Positions 1 to 7,987 of a DNA stretch of 64,000 nt are shown here, in pieces. The stretch is from Nocardia farcinica (GTDB lineage Bacteria; Actinomycetota; Actinomycetes; Mycobacteriales; Mycobacteriaceae), in NCBI RefSeq assembly GCF_001182745.1, contig NZ_LN868938.1, positions 248,001-312,000 on the forward strand, in the 5' to 3' direction. The first letter of the stretch is position 1. Each line of letters opens with the position of its first letter. The position numbers and the translations under genes were made by a program. The notes under the pieces were generated by a model, which was given only the letters and a program-made list of their open reading frames with translations, had not been told where the DNA came from and searched no databases.

Positions 1-2
1 AG

Positions 3-443
3 CATGCGGCCGGGCTGATGGGTGCGGTCCGACAGGTGTGGGAGCCGCTCGGTGAGTACCCCGGAGGTTTCGAGTTGCGCAACTGGAGTGATCGCACCGC
101 GCGGGAATGCCGGGCGGTGCTGGGGGACAGGGTATTCGAGGCGGCTTTCGCCGACGGCCGTCGGCTCGGAACCGAGCGAGCGGTCGATTTCGCCCTGGGT
201 GTGCCGCCGCGGGGCGACGAGCCCGGGGCGCCGCGCGCCGCGGATCCGGTGACGGCCCTGCTGACTCCGCGCGAGTTGGAAGTCGGCAGGCTGCTCGCCG
301 AGGGAATGACCAACAAGCAGATCGCGCAGGCGTTGGTGGTCGCGCTGCGGACCGTGGACAGCCACGTCGAACACATCTTCGCGAAGCTGGGGGTGAACTC
401 GCGCACGCAGGCGGCGTTGTTGCTGTCAGAGCGTGGACGGTGA
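3..443 (+). CDS. LuxR-family transcriptional regulator, C-terminal part (5' end outside window)
   Basis: DNA-binding end of a LuxR-type regulator. The frame is open to the left edge, so the true start is outside; the first ATG inside is at 18. The last 60 residues form a GerE-type helix-turn-helix (LTPRELEVGRLLAEG, then TVDSHVEHIFAKLGV). The stretch before it (WSDRTARECRAVLG, AAFADGRRLGTERAVDFAL) looks like the segment that precedes the HTH in large ATP-binding MalT/LAL regulators, so the whole protein is probably a big ATPase regulator; that part is inference from the tail alone. It converges on the OYE-type gene, with a strong hairpin between them. Its link to the catabolic island is unknown. 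Confidence 0.8.
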   Translation, partial: HAAGLMGAVRQVWEPLGEYPGGFELRNWSDRTARECRAVLGDRVFEAAFADGRRLGTERAVDFALGVPPRGDEPGAPRAADPVTALLTPRELEVGRLLAEGMTNKQIAQALVVALRTVDSHVEHIFAKLGVNSRTQAALLLSERGR

Positions 444-506
444 CGACGACGGCGCAGGCCGTGCTGCGGCGGGCAGGGTGAGGCACCCTGGTGACCCGGG
501 AGCATT

Positions 507-539
507 CCCGCCCGGACGCCGGTGCGACGTCCGGGCGGG
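507..539. terminator. Bidirectional hairpin terminator between convergent genes
   Basis: Perfect 12-bp arms (cccgcccggacg at 507-518 and its complement at 528-539) with a 9-base loop. It lies in the 99-base gap between the converging LuxR and OYE genes, where an intrinsic-type terminator serving both strands is expected. There is no clear U tract, as is usual in high-GC actinomycetes. Confidence 0.6.
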
Positions 540-542
540 CGC

Positions 543-1703
543 TCACGACCGGACGTCCTGGCCCGCGCGTGGGATCCAGCCCGGCCGGCTGAGCAGGTAG
601 CGGACCATGCGGGGTGGAATCGTCAAGGCAGCCGCGATCTCGTCGTGATCGGCCGGCAACTGCGTCCGGATGCTGTGGTGTGCACCGGATTTCACCTTGT
701 CGACCCATTCGGGGTCGATGAGCGCGGCGCGTCCGACGGCGACCAGATCCGCACCCGCCGCCATCGCGTCCTCGGCGTCGTCGAGAGTCCGTATCCCCCC
801 GCTGGCGACCACGGCGCTCCGTCCGCCGACGGCCGCCGCGATGGCGGGAATCGGGTTGCGGGATTCCACCGCCGCTCGGGGCTTCGTCCAGTCCCGGTCC
901 TCCGGCTGTGGGGAGTTCCTGCGAAAGTCGTCCATGGAGATGTGCACGTAGTCCACATCCTCGGCCAGGCGGTGGGCCAGGTGCGCGGCGTCGTCCAGCG
1001 TGTACCCGCCGGGTTCGGACTCGAACGGCGTGACCCGAAAACCCAGGGTGATTTCGCGCCCGATCGCCGCGCGCACCGTTCGAGCCACCGCGAGCGGAAA
1101 GCGCATGCGCTCGTCGAGCCCGCCGCCCCACTGATCGGTGCGCCGGTTGGCGCGCGGGGAGAAGAACTGGTGGATCAGATAGTGATTCGCGCCGTGGATC
1201 TCGATGCCGTCGAATCCTGCTGCCACACCGAGCGCTGCGGCGCGGCCGAATGCCTCGAGCAGTTCGGGGATCTCGTCGCCGGCCAGTTCTCTCGGCACCG
1301 TGGCATCGGGGCGCAGGGAGGGAACCGCCGACGGGCCGCGGATTCCCGCGGGGCCGACGAGATCCGGGATCGCGATGCGGCCGCCGTCGTAGATCTGCAG
1401 GATGCCGAGCCCGCCGGTGCCCCGCATCGCGCGGGCGACGGCGGTGAGACTGGTGAGATGTTCCGCGCCGGTGGCGCCGATGCCCTGCCACGCCCGGCCG
1501 TCCTCGTGTATGTACGCGCACGAGGTGATGGCGGCACCGAACTCGGTGGCGCCCCGCCGGGCCAGATAGCTCAATTCGTCGTCGGTGACCGAGCCGTCGG
1601 GATTGGAGGCGTTGGTGGTCATCGGTGCGAGGACGAATCTGTTTCGCAGTATCGCGCCGGATCGGAGGCGGAGGGGCGCCCAGGGGTCTGGGTGATCGCG
1701 CAC
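543..1703 (-). CDS. NADH:flavin oxidoreductase, old yellow enzyme family
   Basis: FMN-dependent ene-reductase of the OYE family (386 aa, the usual length for the single-domain type). The TIM-barrel signature GIEIHGANHYLIHQFFSP carries the substrate-binding His-x-x-Asn pair, followed by the typical RANRRTDQWGG phosphate-side loop; the C-terminal SGGIRTLDDAEDAMAAGADLVAVGRA segment binds FMN phosphate. The start is GTG, chosen because AGGAG lies 8 bases upstream. OYE enzymes reduce activated C=C bonds, for example of unsaturated ring-cleavage acids or enones. It is the last gene of a leftward run with DUF2848 and IclR, which suggests shared control by IclR. The exact substrate cannot be read from sequence. 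Confidence 0.88.
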   Translation of the reverse strand: MRDHPDPWAPLRLRSGAILRNRFVLAPMTTNASNPDGSVTDDELSYLARRGATEFGAAITSCAYIHEDGRAWQGIGATGAEHLTSLTAVARAMRGTGGLGILQIYDGGRIAIPDLVGPAGIRGPSAVPSLRPDATVPRELAGDEIPELLEAFGRAAALGVAAGFDGIEIHGANHYLIHQFFSPRANRRTDQWGGGLDERMRFPLAVARTVRAAIGREITLGFRVTPFESEPGGYTLDDAAHLAHRLAEDVDYVHISMDDFRRNSPQPEDRDWTKPRAAVESRNPIPAIAAAVGGRSAVVASGGIRTLDDAEDAMAAGADLVAVGRAALIDPEWVDKVKSGAHHSIRTQLPADHDEIAAALTIPPRMVRYLLSRPGWIPRAGQDVRS

Positions 1704-1739
1704 GGTGACAACTCCTGTGGGTAGGGGACGAGACGATGG

Positions 1740-2432
1740 TCAGGCCAGCGGCGGTGGCGTCGGGCGGACCGCGTAGGACAGGGCGATCGATCGACCTGTC
1801 CGCGGATCGCCCAGTTCCACGCTCCAGCCGGCGCTGAACTGGTCGACCTCGGGCCGCATCGGGATGGTGCCGGACATCAGCACGGTCCCGGGTTCGAACA
1901 AGCCACGCGAACGCAGGTCCTCGATCCAGTACTGGGGCGTCAGCAACTCGGCGAGGGTCCCCTGTTGAATGACGGTCGGCTCCCCGTCGACCAGCACCGA
2001 CCCCGTGAGCGTGAGCTCATCGATGTGGTCGGCGACGTCGTCGAGATGCCAGGCCGTGCGGGCGAGTACATCGGGCGCCGCCTGCTTGCTCCAGCCCACG
2101 CCATGCTGTTCCAGGAGCCGGTCGGTGTGATCGCAGGCCGCGGTGATCAGCAGGTCACCGGGTTCGTCGCCTGCCACCACCAGCGCCCATTCGGCCTCGC
2201 CGGACGTGCGCTCGTGCTGCACGGGCACCTCATCGATCTGCATCGCCAGATACGGGGCCAGGGGGAAGAAGCAGGGGGTACGGCTGGGGCCCGGCACACC
2301 GAGTTCGGCGAGCTCGGCGATGTGCGCGGCGACGTCGGCCTGGCTGCGTCCGGCATAGCCGGCGTTGAGCAGGGTCCGAACCGGGACGGTGCGCTGTCGC
2401 CCGTCGGGCAGCTCGAAGATCAAAGAAGACAT
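1740..2432 (-). CDS. DUF2848 family protein
   Basis: 230-aa protein recognised as DUF2848 from the N-terminal SSLIFELPDGRQRTVPV and the central segment TPCFFPLAPYLAMQ. Its late LMSGTIPM motif and FSAGWSVELGDP resemble the fold of fumarylacetoacetate hydrolase/hydratase-like proteins, which act on 2-oxo acids from ring cleavage; a similar role is inference. It lies between the OYE gene (gap 36 bases) and the IclR gene (gap 40 bases), all on the minus strand, so it is probably cotranscribed. No signal peptide or membrane segment is visible. The biochemical function of this family is not established. Confidence 0.7.
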   Translation of the reverse strand: MSSLIFELPDGRQRTVPVRTLLNAGYAGRSQADVAAHIAELAELGVPGPSRTPCFFPLAPYLAMQIDEVPVQHERTSGEAEWALVVAGDEPGDLLITAACDHTDRLLEQHGVGWSKQAAPDVLARTAWHLDDVADHIDELTLTGSVLVDGEPTVIQQGTLAELLTPQYWIEDLRSRGLFEPGTVLMSGTIPMRPEVDQFSAGWSVELGDPRTGRSIALSYAVRPTPPPLA

Positions 2433-2472
2433 GGGGTTCGAGGTTCCTTACTCTGGTGGACGATGCCGGCGG

Positions 2473-3333
2473 TCAGCGGGGCAGATGCCGTTGCCACCGG
2501 GCTTCCTGGGTCAGCTTGGCCACGCTCGCGGCGACCGCGCGGATGGCGGGAGCGGCATCGGCAGGCCGGAAACGGTGGACAGGACCGGAGATCGACAGGG
2601 CCGCGACCACGCCTCCCGACCAACTCCGGATCGGGGCCGCGACGCAGGTGAGCCCGGGCTTGGTCTCCTGCCGGTCGTAGGCGATGCCGGTGTGGCGGAT
2701 CGCGGCGAGTTCCCGGGCCAACTGGGTCGGCGAGGCGACGCTGGAGGAGGTGGCGGGGCGCAACCGGTCAGAGGCCCTGGCCACCACCTCGTCCCCGCTG
2801 AACGCCAGCAGCGCCTTGCCGACCGCGGTGTTGGCCGCGGGCAGCCGGGCGCCCACACAGGCCGGCGAGCTGACGGCCTGGTGACCGTGGATCTGGTCGA
2901 CATACCGCACGTCGTTGCCGACGAGCACGCACAGGTTCACGGTTTCGTGGGTCATCTCGTACAGATCCAGCAGATGGGGCAGCGCGATGCGGCGCAGATC
3001 TTGACTGTCGGGCTGGGCGGTGAGCGCGGCGAGTTCCGTCAACCGGGCACCCGGTGAGTACTCGGTGCCGCGTTTGGTGACCATTTCCCAGTCGACCAGC
3101 ACCGCCAGCAAGCGGTGAGCGGTGGATTTGGGCAGCTGGGCGCGCCGTGCGATCTCCGAGACGCCCATGGCGGGGTGGTGTGGGGAGAAGCAGCTCAACA
3201 GCGCCAATGCTTTGGCTGCCGAGCTGGACGAGTCCGGCTCGGGCTGGTGACGGACTGCGGTCGAGGGCACGCGGGTTCCGGTGTGGGCGGCGCCTCCGGT
3301 GCGGGCCGATACGCCCGTGGTGCTCATGGTCAT
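2473..3333 (-). CDS. IclR family transcriptional regulator
   Basis: 286-aa IclR-type regulator. A winged helix-turn-helix occupies about residues 40-100 (ALALLSCFSPH, GVSEIARRAQLPKSTAHRLLAVL), and the effector-binding IclR domain follows (LYEMTHETVNLCVLVGNDV, LPAANTAVGKALLAF, PGLTCVAAPIRSW). The start at 3333 is preferred over one 40 codons upstream because GAGAGG precedes it by 5 bases and the upstream extension is arginine/proline rich without homology. IclR proteins commonly regulate aromatic-acid operons and bind palindromes near their own promoter; one such palindrome lies at 3479-3498. It likely controls the flanking reductase, DUF2848 and hydratase genes. Confidence 0.88.
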   Translation of the reverse strand: MTMSTTGVSARTGGAAHTGTRVPSTAVRHQPEPDSSSSAAKALALLSCFSPHHPAMGVSEIARRAQLPKSTAHRLLAVLVDWEMVTKRGTEYSPGARLTELAALTAQPDSQDLRRIALPHLLDLYEMTHETVNLCVLVGNDVRYVDQIHGHQAVSSPACVGARLPAANTAVGKALLAFSGDEVVARASDRLRPATSSSVASPTQLARELAAIRHTGIAYDRQETKPGLTCVAAPIRSWSGGVVAALSISGPVHRFRPADAAPAIRAVAASVAKLTQEARWQRHLPR

Positions 3334-3646
3334 GGTTACCTCTCGATGACCGACGCGGGCCACGACGCGGCCCGCGGTGGGCGGAAGGGGGACCGGGGTC
3401 GTCGCCGCACGGGAGACCGCCGTGCCCGCCGGGGGCGCCGCCCGGCGGAACACGACCCACTCCGGAGTCCCGCGGGGCTGAACTGGGCTGACAGTTCACG
3501 GGAGACCGGTGCTCCGGGTGTGCGGGGTGCGGATCGCGACCCGTGCACGACGCTATCGGCCGTATGTGCCGGGTCACCACGGGAGAACTACCGAGTGACT
3601 ACCTATTCACGAACAGATGAACACCGCGCGGCACGTCGGCCCGGCG
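3334..3646. other. Intergenic region between IclR and hydratase genes
   Basis: About 310 bases without a convincing gene. It carries the candidate IclR operator (3479-3498) and presumably the leftward promoter for the IclR-DUF2848-OYE run. I see no convincing -35/-10 pair. Open frames here lack a ribosome site or recognisable protein sequence. Confidence 0.5.
3479..3498. promoter_or_regulatory. Candidate IclR operator (palindrome)
   Basis: Inverted repeat TGAACTG-N6-CAGTTCA, 146 bases upstream of the iclR start. A second palindrome with GAAC...GTTC ends (4549-4565) sits between the divergent hydratase and hydrolase genes, which suggests a shared regulator. The assignment to IclR is inference. 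Confidence 0.4.
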
Positions 3647-4462
3647 TCAGCACGTCAGGCCGACCGAGCCGAGATGGGTGAAGTGGGCGCCGAGGGTGGA
3701 TCCCCGTGGCGCCGCGAAGGCGTCGGTCATCCCGCCGGTCATCACGATCCAGCCCGCCTCGATGGCGTGACCCCGCTCGGCCAGGACGTTCGCGGCCATG
3801 GCCAGCGCCTCGGCCGGGTGCCCCTGGACAGCCGCACCGACTCCGGTCGCCACCACACCGCCGTCGACCTCGAGCAGGCACGCCTCCAGCGGCAGATTCA
3901 GCGCCGTCGGGTCCGCGCCGACCGCCCCCGTGACGAAGTACGCGGCCGACGCGTTGTCGGCGATCACCTCCGGCAGTGTGAATCGGAAATCGCGGTACCT
4001 GCTGTCGATGATCTCGACACTGGCGAACACACGGTCGACGGCCGCCAGCGCCGTGGCCGCCGTGACCCCCGGCCCGGCGAGCCTGCGGCCCATGACGAAG
4101 GTGATCTCGGGTTCTACGCGGGGGTGGATCAAGAGGTCCTGGGGGAGCGGCGTGCCGGTCGGTAACACCATGGCGTCGGTGAGCCAGGCGGTCAGCGGCG
4201 CGGAGACCCCCATCTGACGTTGTTTGGCCGCGGAGGTGAGTCCGAGTTTGATGCCGACGATGGATTCGCCGCGCTCGATCCGTCGACTGAGCGCCTCGTC
4301 CTGGACGCGGTAGGCCATCGCGGTGTCCAGCGCCGGGTACTCGTCGACGAGTGGACTGAGCGCGGTGCGTTCGGCCTGTGCGCGCAGCAGTCGGCTCGCC
4401 AGTGTGTCCACCGTCGACGCGGTGTCGTCGCTGCGGTCGGCGACCGCGGGTTGTCCGGTCAT
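3647..4462 (-). CDS. 2-oxopent-4-enoate hydratase (2-keto-4-pentenoate hydratase) family
   Basis: 271-aa enzyme of the MhpD/XylJ/TesE hydratase group, which adds water to 2-hydroxypenta-2,4-dienoate to give 4-hydroxy-2-oxovalerate after meta cleavage. Family signatures: AYRVQDEALSRRI near the start, GIKLGLTSAAKQRQMGV, then the metal-binding HPRVEPEITFVMGRRL with paired acidic residues, EIIDSRYRDFRF, and a C-terminal GGMTDAF...GAHFTHLGSVGL. The start at 4462 is supported by GAGGAG 6 bases upstream; a longer frame to 4693 has no such support. It is divergent from an alpha/beta hydrolase that could supply its substrate. The usual partner aldolase and acylating aldehyde dehydrogenase are not in this window. 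Confidence 0.87.
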   Translation of the reverse strand: MTGQPAVADRSDDTASTVDTLASRLLRAQAERTALSPLVDEYPALDTAMAYRVQDEALSRRIERGESIVGIKLGLTSAAKQRQMGVSAPLTAWLTDAMVLPTGTPLPQDLLIHPRVEPEITFVMGRRLAGPGVTAATALAAVDRVFASVEIIDSRYRDFRFTLPEVIADNASAAYFVTGAVGADPTALNLPLEACLLEVDGGVVATGVGAAVQGHPAEALAMAANVLAERGHAIEAGWIVMTGGMTDAFAAPRGSTLGAHFTHLGSVGLTC

Positions 4463-4548
4463 TGTCGGCTCCTCACGCCTGTGTTCTCGGTCGTGTTCAC
4501 CCTGACCGCGCCCATGGCGCGGGAGGAACGTTCGCGGTCCGGCCTGCG

Positions 4549-4565
4549 GAACGGCCCGGCCGTTC
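4549..4565. promoter_or_regulatory. Palindrome in divergent hydratase/hydrolase promoter region
   Basis: GAACGGCC-C-GGCCGTTC, a perfect 8-bp inverted repeat with one central base, midway in the 217-base gap between divergent genes. It shares GAAC/GTTC ends with the palindrome upstream of iclR. Possible operator; not proven. Confidence 0.35.
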
Positions 4566-4679
4566 GCTCGTGTGCCGGGCGGCGGTTTGCCGACCAGTGG
4601 AACGACGAGATTGCCGTGTTCGCGTCGCAGCGCCGAATGTGCTCTCCCGAGAACAGCTCGAGGGAAAGGGAATCCGTTC

Positions 4680-5441
4680 ATGGCCACACTCACGATCGAT
4701 GGTGTCGAGGTCTACTACGAGCAGCACGGGACGGGGGAGGAGGTGTTGCTGGTCCACGGCGCCGCGGCGTCCGGGCGCTGGTTCGGCGATCTGATCCCGC
4801 GACTGGCCGCGGAATACCGTGTGATCGTGCCCGATCTCCGGGGACTGGGGCGTAGTCAGCGGGTCGCGCCACTGGAACGCCCGCAGGTGTGGGTGGAGGA
4901 CATGTGGCGGCTGCTCGACGAGCTGGGGCTCGACCGCGTCCACGTCTGCGGTGTCTCACTCGGGTCGCGTATCGCCGGTCGCCTGGCACTCGATCATCCG
5001 GCCCGGGTCCGAACCCTGACCGTGGATGCCCCCATCGTCGGGTTGAGCAGTAGCGGGAACGCTTCTCTCAACACGGTTTTCACCGCGGTCGACCCCGAGA
5101 GCGCGCAAGCGAGGGAATGGCGGGAACTGCACGGCGAGGATTGGCGGGCGGCCGTGGACTTCTATGCCGAGACCCGCCGCACCCCGGCCTTCCAGGATTT
5201 CTACACGTTGCGCCCCCGGTTGTCCGAGATCACCGTGCCCACCTTGGTGTGCCGTGGTGATCTCGACGACGAGATCCATCCCGTGGATGACGCCTTCGTC
5301 TGGCACAAGCAGGCGCCGCACACCCAGCTGTTCATCGCGCCCGGGCTGACACAGTCGTCGGTCATGCTCGAGCGTGCCGAACAGTTTGTCACCGAGTTCG
5401 TGGCGTTCCAACAGCGGTGCGCCGTGGATGCCGCGGCATGA
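4680..5441 (+). CDS. Alpha/beta hydrolase, meta-cleavage-product-hydrolase-like
   Basis: 253-aa alpha/beta hydrolase. The oxyanion-hole region reads LLVHGAAASGRWF, the nucleophile elbow is GVSLGS (Ser in the G-x-S-x-G position), and an acid loop follows in TLVCRGDLDDEI. The canonical C-terminal catalytic His is not obvious (LTQSSVMLERAEQFVTEFV lacks the usual GH), which is odd and may mean divergence. The start is at ATG 4680 behind GAGGGAAAGG; a longer frame from 4572 is not supported. It opens a rightward operon, overlapping the next gene by 4 bases (ATGA). In this setting a role in hydrolysing ring-cleavage products is likely, but esterase or lactonase activity is possible. Confidence 0.8.
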   Translation: MATLTIDGVEVYYEQHGTGEEVLLVHGAAASGRWFGDLIPRLAAEYRVIVPDLRGLGRSQRVAPLERPQVWVEDMWRLLDELGLDRVHVCGVSLGSRIAGRLALDHPARVRTLTVDAPIVGLSSSGNASLNTVFTAVDPESAQAREWRELHGEDWRAAVDFYAETRRTPAFQDFYTLRPRLSEITVPTLVCRGDLDDEIHPVDDAFVWHKQAPHTQLFIAPGLTQSSVMLERAEQFVTEFVAFQQRCAVDAAA

Positions 5442-6079
5442 GCCGGGTACTGCTCACCGGCTTCGGCGCGTACGGCGAGGAGCGCGACAACCCGAGCGGC
5501 TGGATCGCACGGCGGCTCGATGGCATCCGGGTGGACGGCGCGCGGGTCGCCGGACGTGTGCTTCCGGTCGACACCGAAGGTGTTCGGTCCGCGCTGGTCG
5601 CGGCGATCGACGAGGTGGGGCCGGAGATCGTGCTCGTGACCGGCGTCGCGCCGGGGCGCCCGAGCCCCGCGGTCGAGCGGGTGGCGATCAACGTGCGCGA
5701 CTTCCCGGTGCCGGACATCAACGGACACACCCCGATCGACCTGCCTGTCGAACCCGGCGGGCCGGAGGCGTACCTGAGCACCCTGCCGATCAAGGCGATT
5801 GTGGACGGCTGGCGCGCGGCGGGCATCCCCTCCTACGTCTCGAACACGGCGGGCACCTACCTGTGCAACCAGACCTTCTACCTCGCCAGGCATCTGTGTG
5901 CCGCCCGCGCGGGCATGGTGCACATCCCCGCGACCCCGGCGCGGGCGGCCGTCGCCGGCACGCCTCCGCCGCCGTCGATGTCACCGGCCGATCTCGAGGA
6001 GGCGGTGCGGCTGGCGATCGCGATCACGGTCGGCCATCGCGGGCCGGATCTCCCGGTCGCCGGTGGTGCCATCAGTTGA
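5438..6079 (+). CDS. pcp: Pyroglutamyl-peptidase I (peptidase C15) family protein
   Basis: 213-aa cysteine peptidase of family C15, which normally removes N-terminal pyroglutamate from peptides. Seen: the N-terminal VLLTGFGAYGEERDNPSGW, the Glu-bearing region near ERVAINVRDF, the active-site segment SNTAGTYLCNQTFYLAR with its Cys, and the His in MVHIPATP. The start overlaps the preceding hydrolase stop as ATGA, so it belongs to the catabolic operon. Its presence among ring-cleavage genes is unusual: family members may also hydrolyse other 5-oxopyrrolidine-like or amide bonds, and a 5-oxoprolinase gene set lies 18 kb downstream. Substrate in this pathway is unknown. Confidence 0.85.
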   Translation: MSRVLLTGFGAYGEERDNPSGWIARRLDGIRVDGARVAGRVLPVDTEGVRSALVAAIDEVGPEIVLVTGVAPGRPSPAVERVAINVRDFPVPDINGHTPIDLPVEPGGPEAYLSTLPIKAIVDGWRAAGIPSYVSNTAGTYLCNQTFYLARHLCAARAGMVHIPATPARAAVAGTPPPPSMSPADLEEAVRLAIAITVGHRGPDLPVAGGAIS

Positions 6080-6095
6080 TCCCGAGGACACCGAT

Positions 6096-6989
6096 ATGAC
6101 CATCCCGACAGAGCAATCCACCAGCCGGACAGTGGAGGTAGACGGGGCCACTGTCCACTACCACGACCTCGGGTCCGGCCCGCCGCTGGTCCTTCAGCCG
6201 GCGTTCGGGCCACTGCCCGGTACGACGGCGTGGCTCACCTACCACCGGGTGCTCCCGGCACTTGCCGCCCGGCACCGCTGCATCCTGGTGGACTATCCGA
6301 ATTTCGGCCGGAGCGCGCCGCGGGAGTTCCACGAGCCGGTGCACGACCTCTACGTCCGCAACACCCTTGCGTTGCTGGACGAGCTGGCGCTGGATGCGGT
6401 GACGGTGGTCGGTGTGTCCACCGGAGGCACGGTGGCACTGGATCTGGCGATCACCGCGCCCGACCGCGTCGAGCGGCTCGTGGTCGGTGGATGCAGCGCG
6501 TCGACGGGCGGCGATCCGTTCCTGCTCACCCCGGCGCCGACAGAGGTCGGTCGACTGTTCGACGAATGTCAGACGGGACCGGCCGACCCGGACCGCATCG
6601 CGCGGCTGTTGCGCGCCATCGTCCACGACCCCGGACACATCGACGCGGCACTCGTCGAGCGGATGTACCGGTGGCGGCTGCGCGAACCCGTGCACGCGGA
6701 CACGTGGGCGCGGTCGACAATCGTGCCGCGCAGCAACCTCGCCGCGCTGGCCGCGATCACCGTTCCGACGTTGATCGTGCATGGACGTTCCGACCGGATG
6801 GTTCCGCTCGAAGGGGCGCTGATGTTGTTGGGCCGGCTGTCCGACGCCGACCTCGTCGTGCTGAACAACTGCGGACATTGGCCGCCGTTCGAGCGCCCGG
6901 GAGCGTTCGTCGCCGCGGTGCGCGCGTTCCTGGGCGACGAGGCCGGCAACGTTCCGGCAGATGGATCGGCGTCGTTGTCCGGGCCGTGA
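6096..6989 (+). CDS. Alpha/beta hydrolase
   Basis: 297-aa alpha/beta hydrolase with a clear triad: nucleophile elbow GVSTGG (Ser), Asp in LIVHGRSDRMVPLEGA, and His in NNCGHWPPFERPGAF. The core starts VHYHDLGSGPPLVLQPAFG, where the oxyanion-hole HG of most relatives is replaced by QPAFG. The start at ATG 6096 follows GAGGA; a frame from 5799 overlaps pcp and is rejected. It follows pcp by 16 bases and precedes the first extradiol dioxygenase, so it is a strong candidate for the C-C hydrolase or a lactone/ester hydrolase of the same pathway. Confidence 0.83.
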   Translation: MTIPTEQSTSRTVEVDGATVHYHDLGSGPPLVLQPAFGPLPGTTAWLTYHRVLPALAARHRCILVDYPNFGRSAPREFHEPVHDLYVRNTLALLDELALDAVTVVGVSTGGTVALDLAITAPDRVERLVVGGCSASTGGDPFLLTPAPTEVGRLFDECQTGPADPDRIARLLRAIVHDPGHIDAALVERMYRWRLREPVHADTWARSTIVPRSNLAALAAITVPTLIVHGRSDRMVPLEGALMLLGRLSDADLVVLNNCGHWPPFERPGAFVAAVRAFLGDEAGNVPADGSASLSGP

Positions 6990-7069
6990 ACGACCGCCAA
7001 GCTGCTCACACCATTGCCGGAATCGGCATCTCGATCTCCGGTCGATTCACCAGGAAGGCAACACCGAAC

Positions 7070-7936
7070 ATGACTGAAGTTGTCGGGCTCGGCTACGTGG
7101 GCCTACGCGCGACGGACCTGGACGCGTGGCGCACCTACGGCACCGAGATCCTCGGCCTGCAGGACGTCTCCGGCGTCGAGGGAGCCGATGAGGAGACAGT
7201 GCTGCTGCGGGCCGACGAGCGCGGTTGGCGGTTCGCCATCCACCGCGGGGAGTCGGGCGGGGCGGCCTACATCGGGTGGGAGGTTCCCGATCGAAGGGCG
7301 CTGGATGCCTTGGCGGCGCGATTGGCCGCGGCGGGCGTCGCCGTCGAGGAGGACAGCCGGTGCGCCGCCGCGCGTGGGGTCGAGGGGCTGCTGCGCGGTA
7401 CGGACCCCGACGGCCACCGGCTAGAGTTCTTCTACGGCGCGCGCGTGCCGAAGCGCCCGTTCCTCTCGCCGCGCGGAGTCCGCTTCGTCACCGGTGATCT
7501 CGGCCTGGGGCATGTGTTCTTCTTCGTCACCGATCTGGCCGCGGCCAAACGGTTCTATCTCGACGTGCTGGGGTTCCGTCTCAGCGACACCATCGAATTC
7601 CACGGCAGGAAGGTCCATTTCCTGCACGTCAACCCCCGTCACCACAGCCTCGCCTTCGTGGAGAACCCGGACTTCGCCCCAGCCCTGGGGCATTTCATGC
7701 TCGAGGTGGACGACATCGACGACGTCGGTCGGGCGCTGGACGAGGTGCACGCCCACGAGGTCACGCTGACCGAGACGCTCGGTCGGCACACCAACGACCT
7801 GGCGATCTCGTTCTTCATGAAGAACCCGTCCGGTTCCGAGGTCGAGTACGGATACGACGGCAGGCTCGTCGACGACGCCACCTGGCGTGTGTCCAATTAC
7901 GACGCGACCAGTCTGTGGGGCCACCATCGTGATTGA
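7070..7936 (+). CDS. Type I extradiol (VOC) dioxygenase, BphC/2,3-dihydroxybiphenyl dioxygenase-like
   Basis: 288-aa two-domain extradiol ring-cleavage enzyme. The Fe(II) ligands are expected at His148 (GLGHVFFFV), His208 (ALGHFMLEV) and Glu259 (VEYGYDG), with the conserved NPRHHSLAF and RHTNDLAISFFMKNPSG segments between them. Length matches BphC-type enzymes (about 290 aa). It cleaves a catechol next to the hydroxyls to give a 2-hydroxy-6-oxo-dienoate. The start at ATG 7070 follows AGGAAGG. It sits upstream of ferredoxin reductase, ferredoxin and Rieske oxygenase genes. The alpha/beta hydrolases upstream could act next. Ring substrate (mono- or bicyclic) cannot be fixed from sequence. Confidence 0.88.
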   Translation: MTEVVGLGYVGLRATDLDAWRTYGTEILGLQDVSGVEGADEETVLLRADERGWRFAIHRGESGGAAYIGWEVPDRRALDALAARLAAAGVAVEEDSRCAAARGVEGLLRGTDPDGHRLEFFYGARVPKRPFLSPRGVRFVTGDLGLGHVFFFVTDLAAAKRFYLDVLGFRLSDTIEFHGRKVHFLHVNPRHHSLAFVENPDFAPALGHFMLEVDDIDDVGRALDEVHAHEVTLTETLGRHTNDLAISFFMKNPSGSEVEYGYDGRLVDDATWRVSNYDATSLWGHHRD

Positions 7937-7987
7937 TCGCCACCCGCCCCGCCGCATCCCGCTCGCCACGACCTCGGAGGCGGTCCG

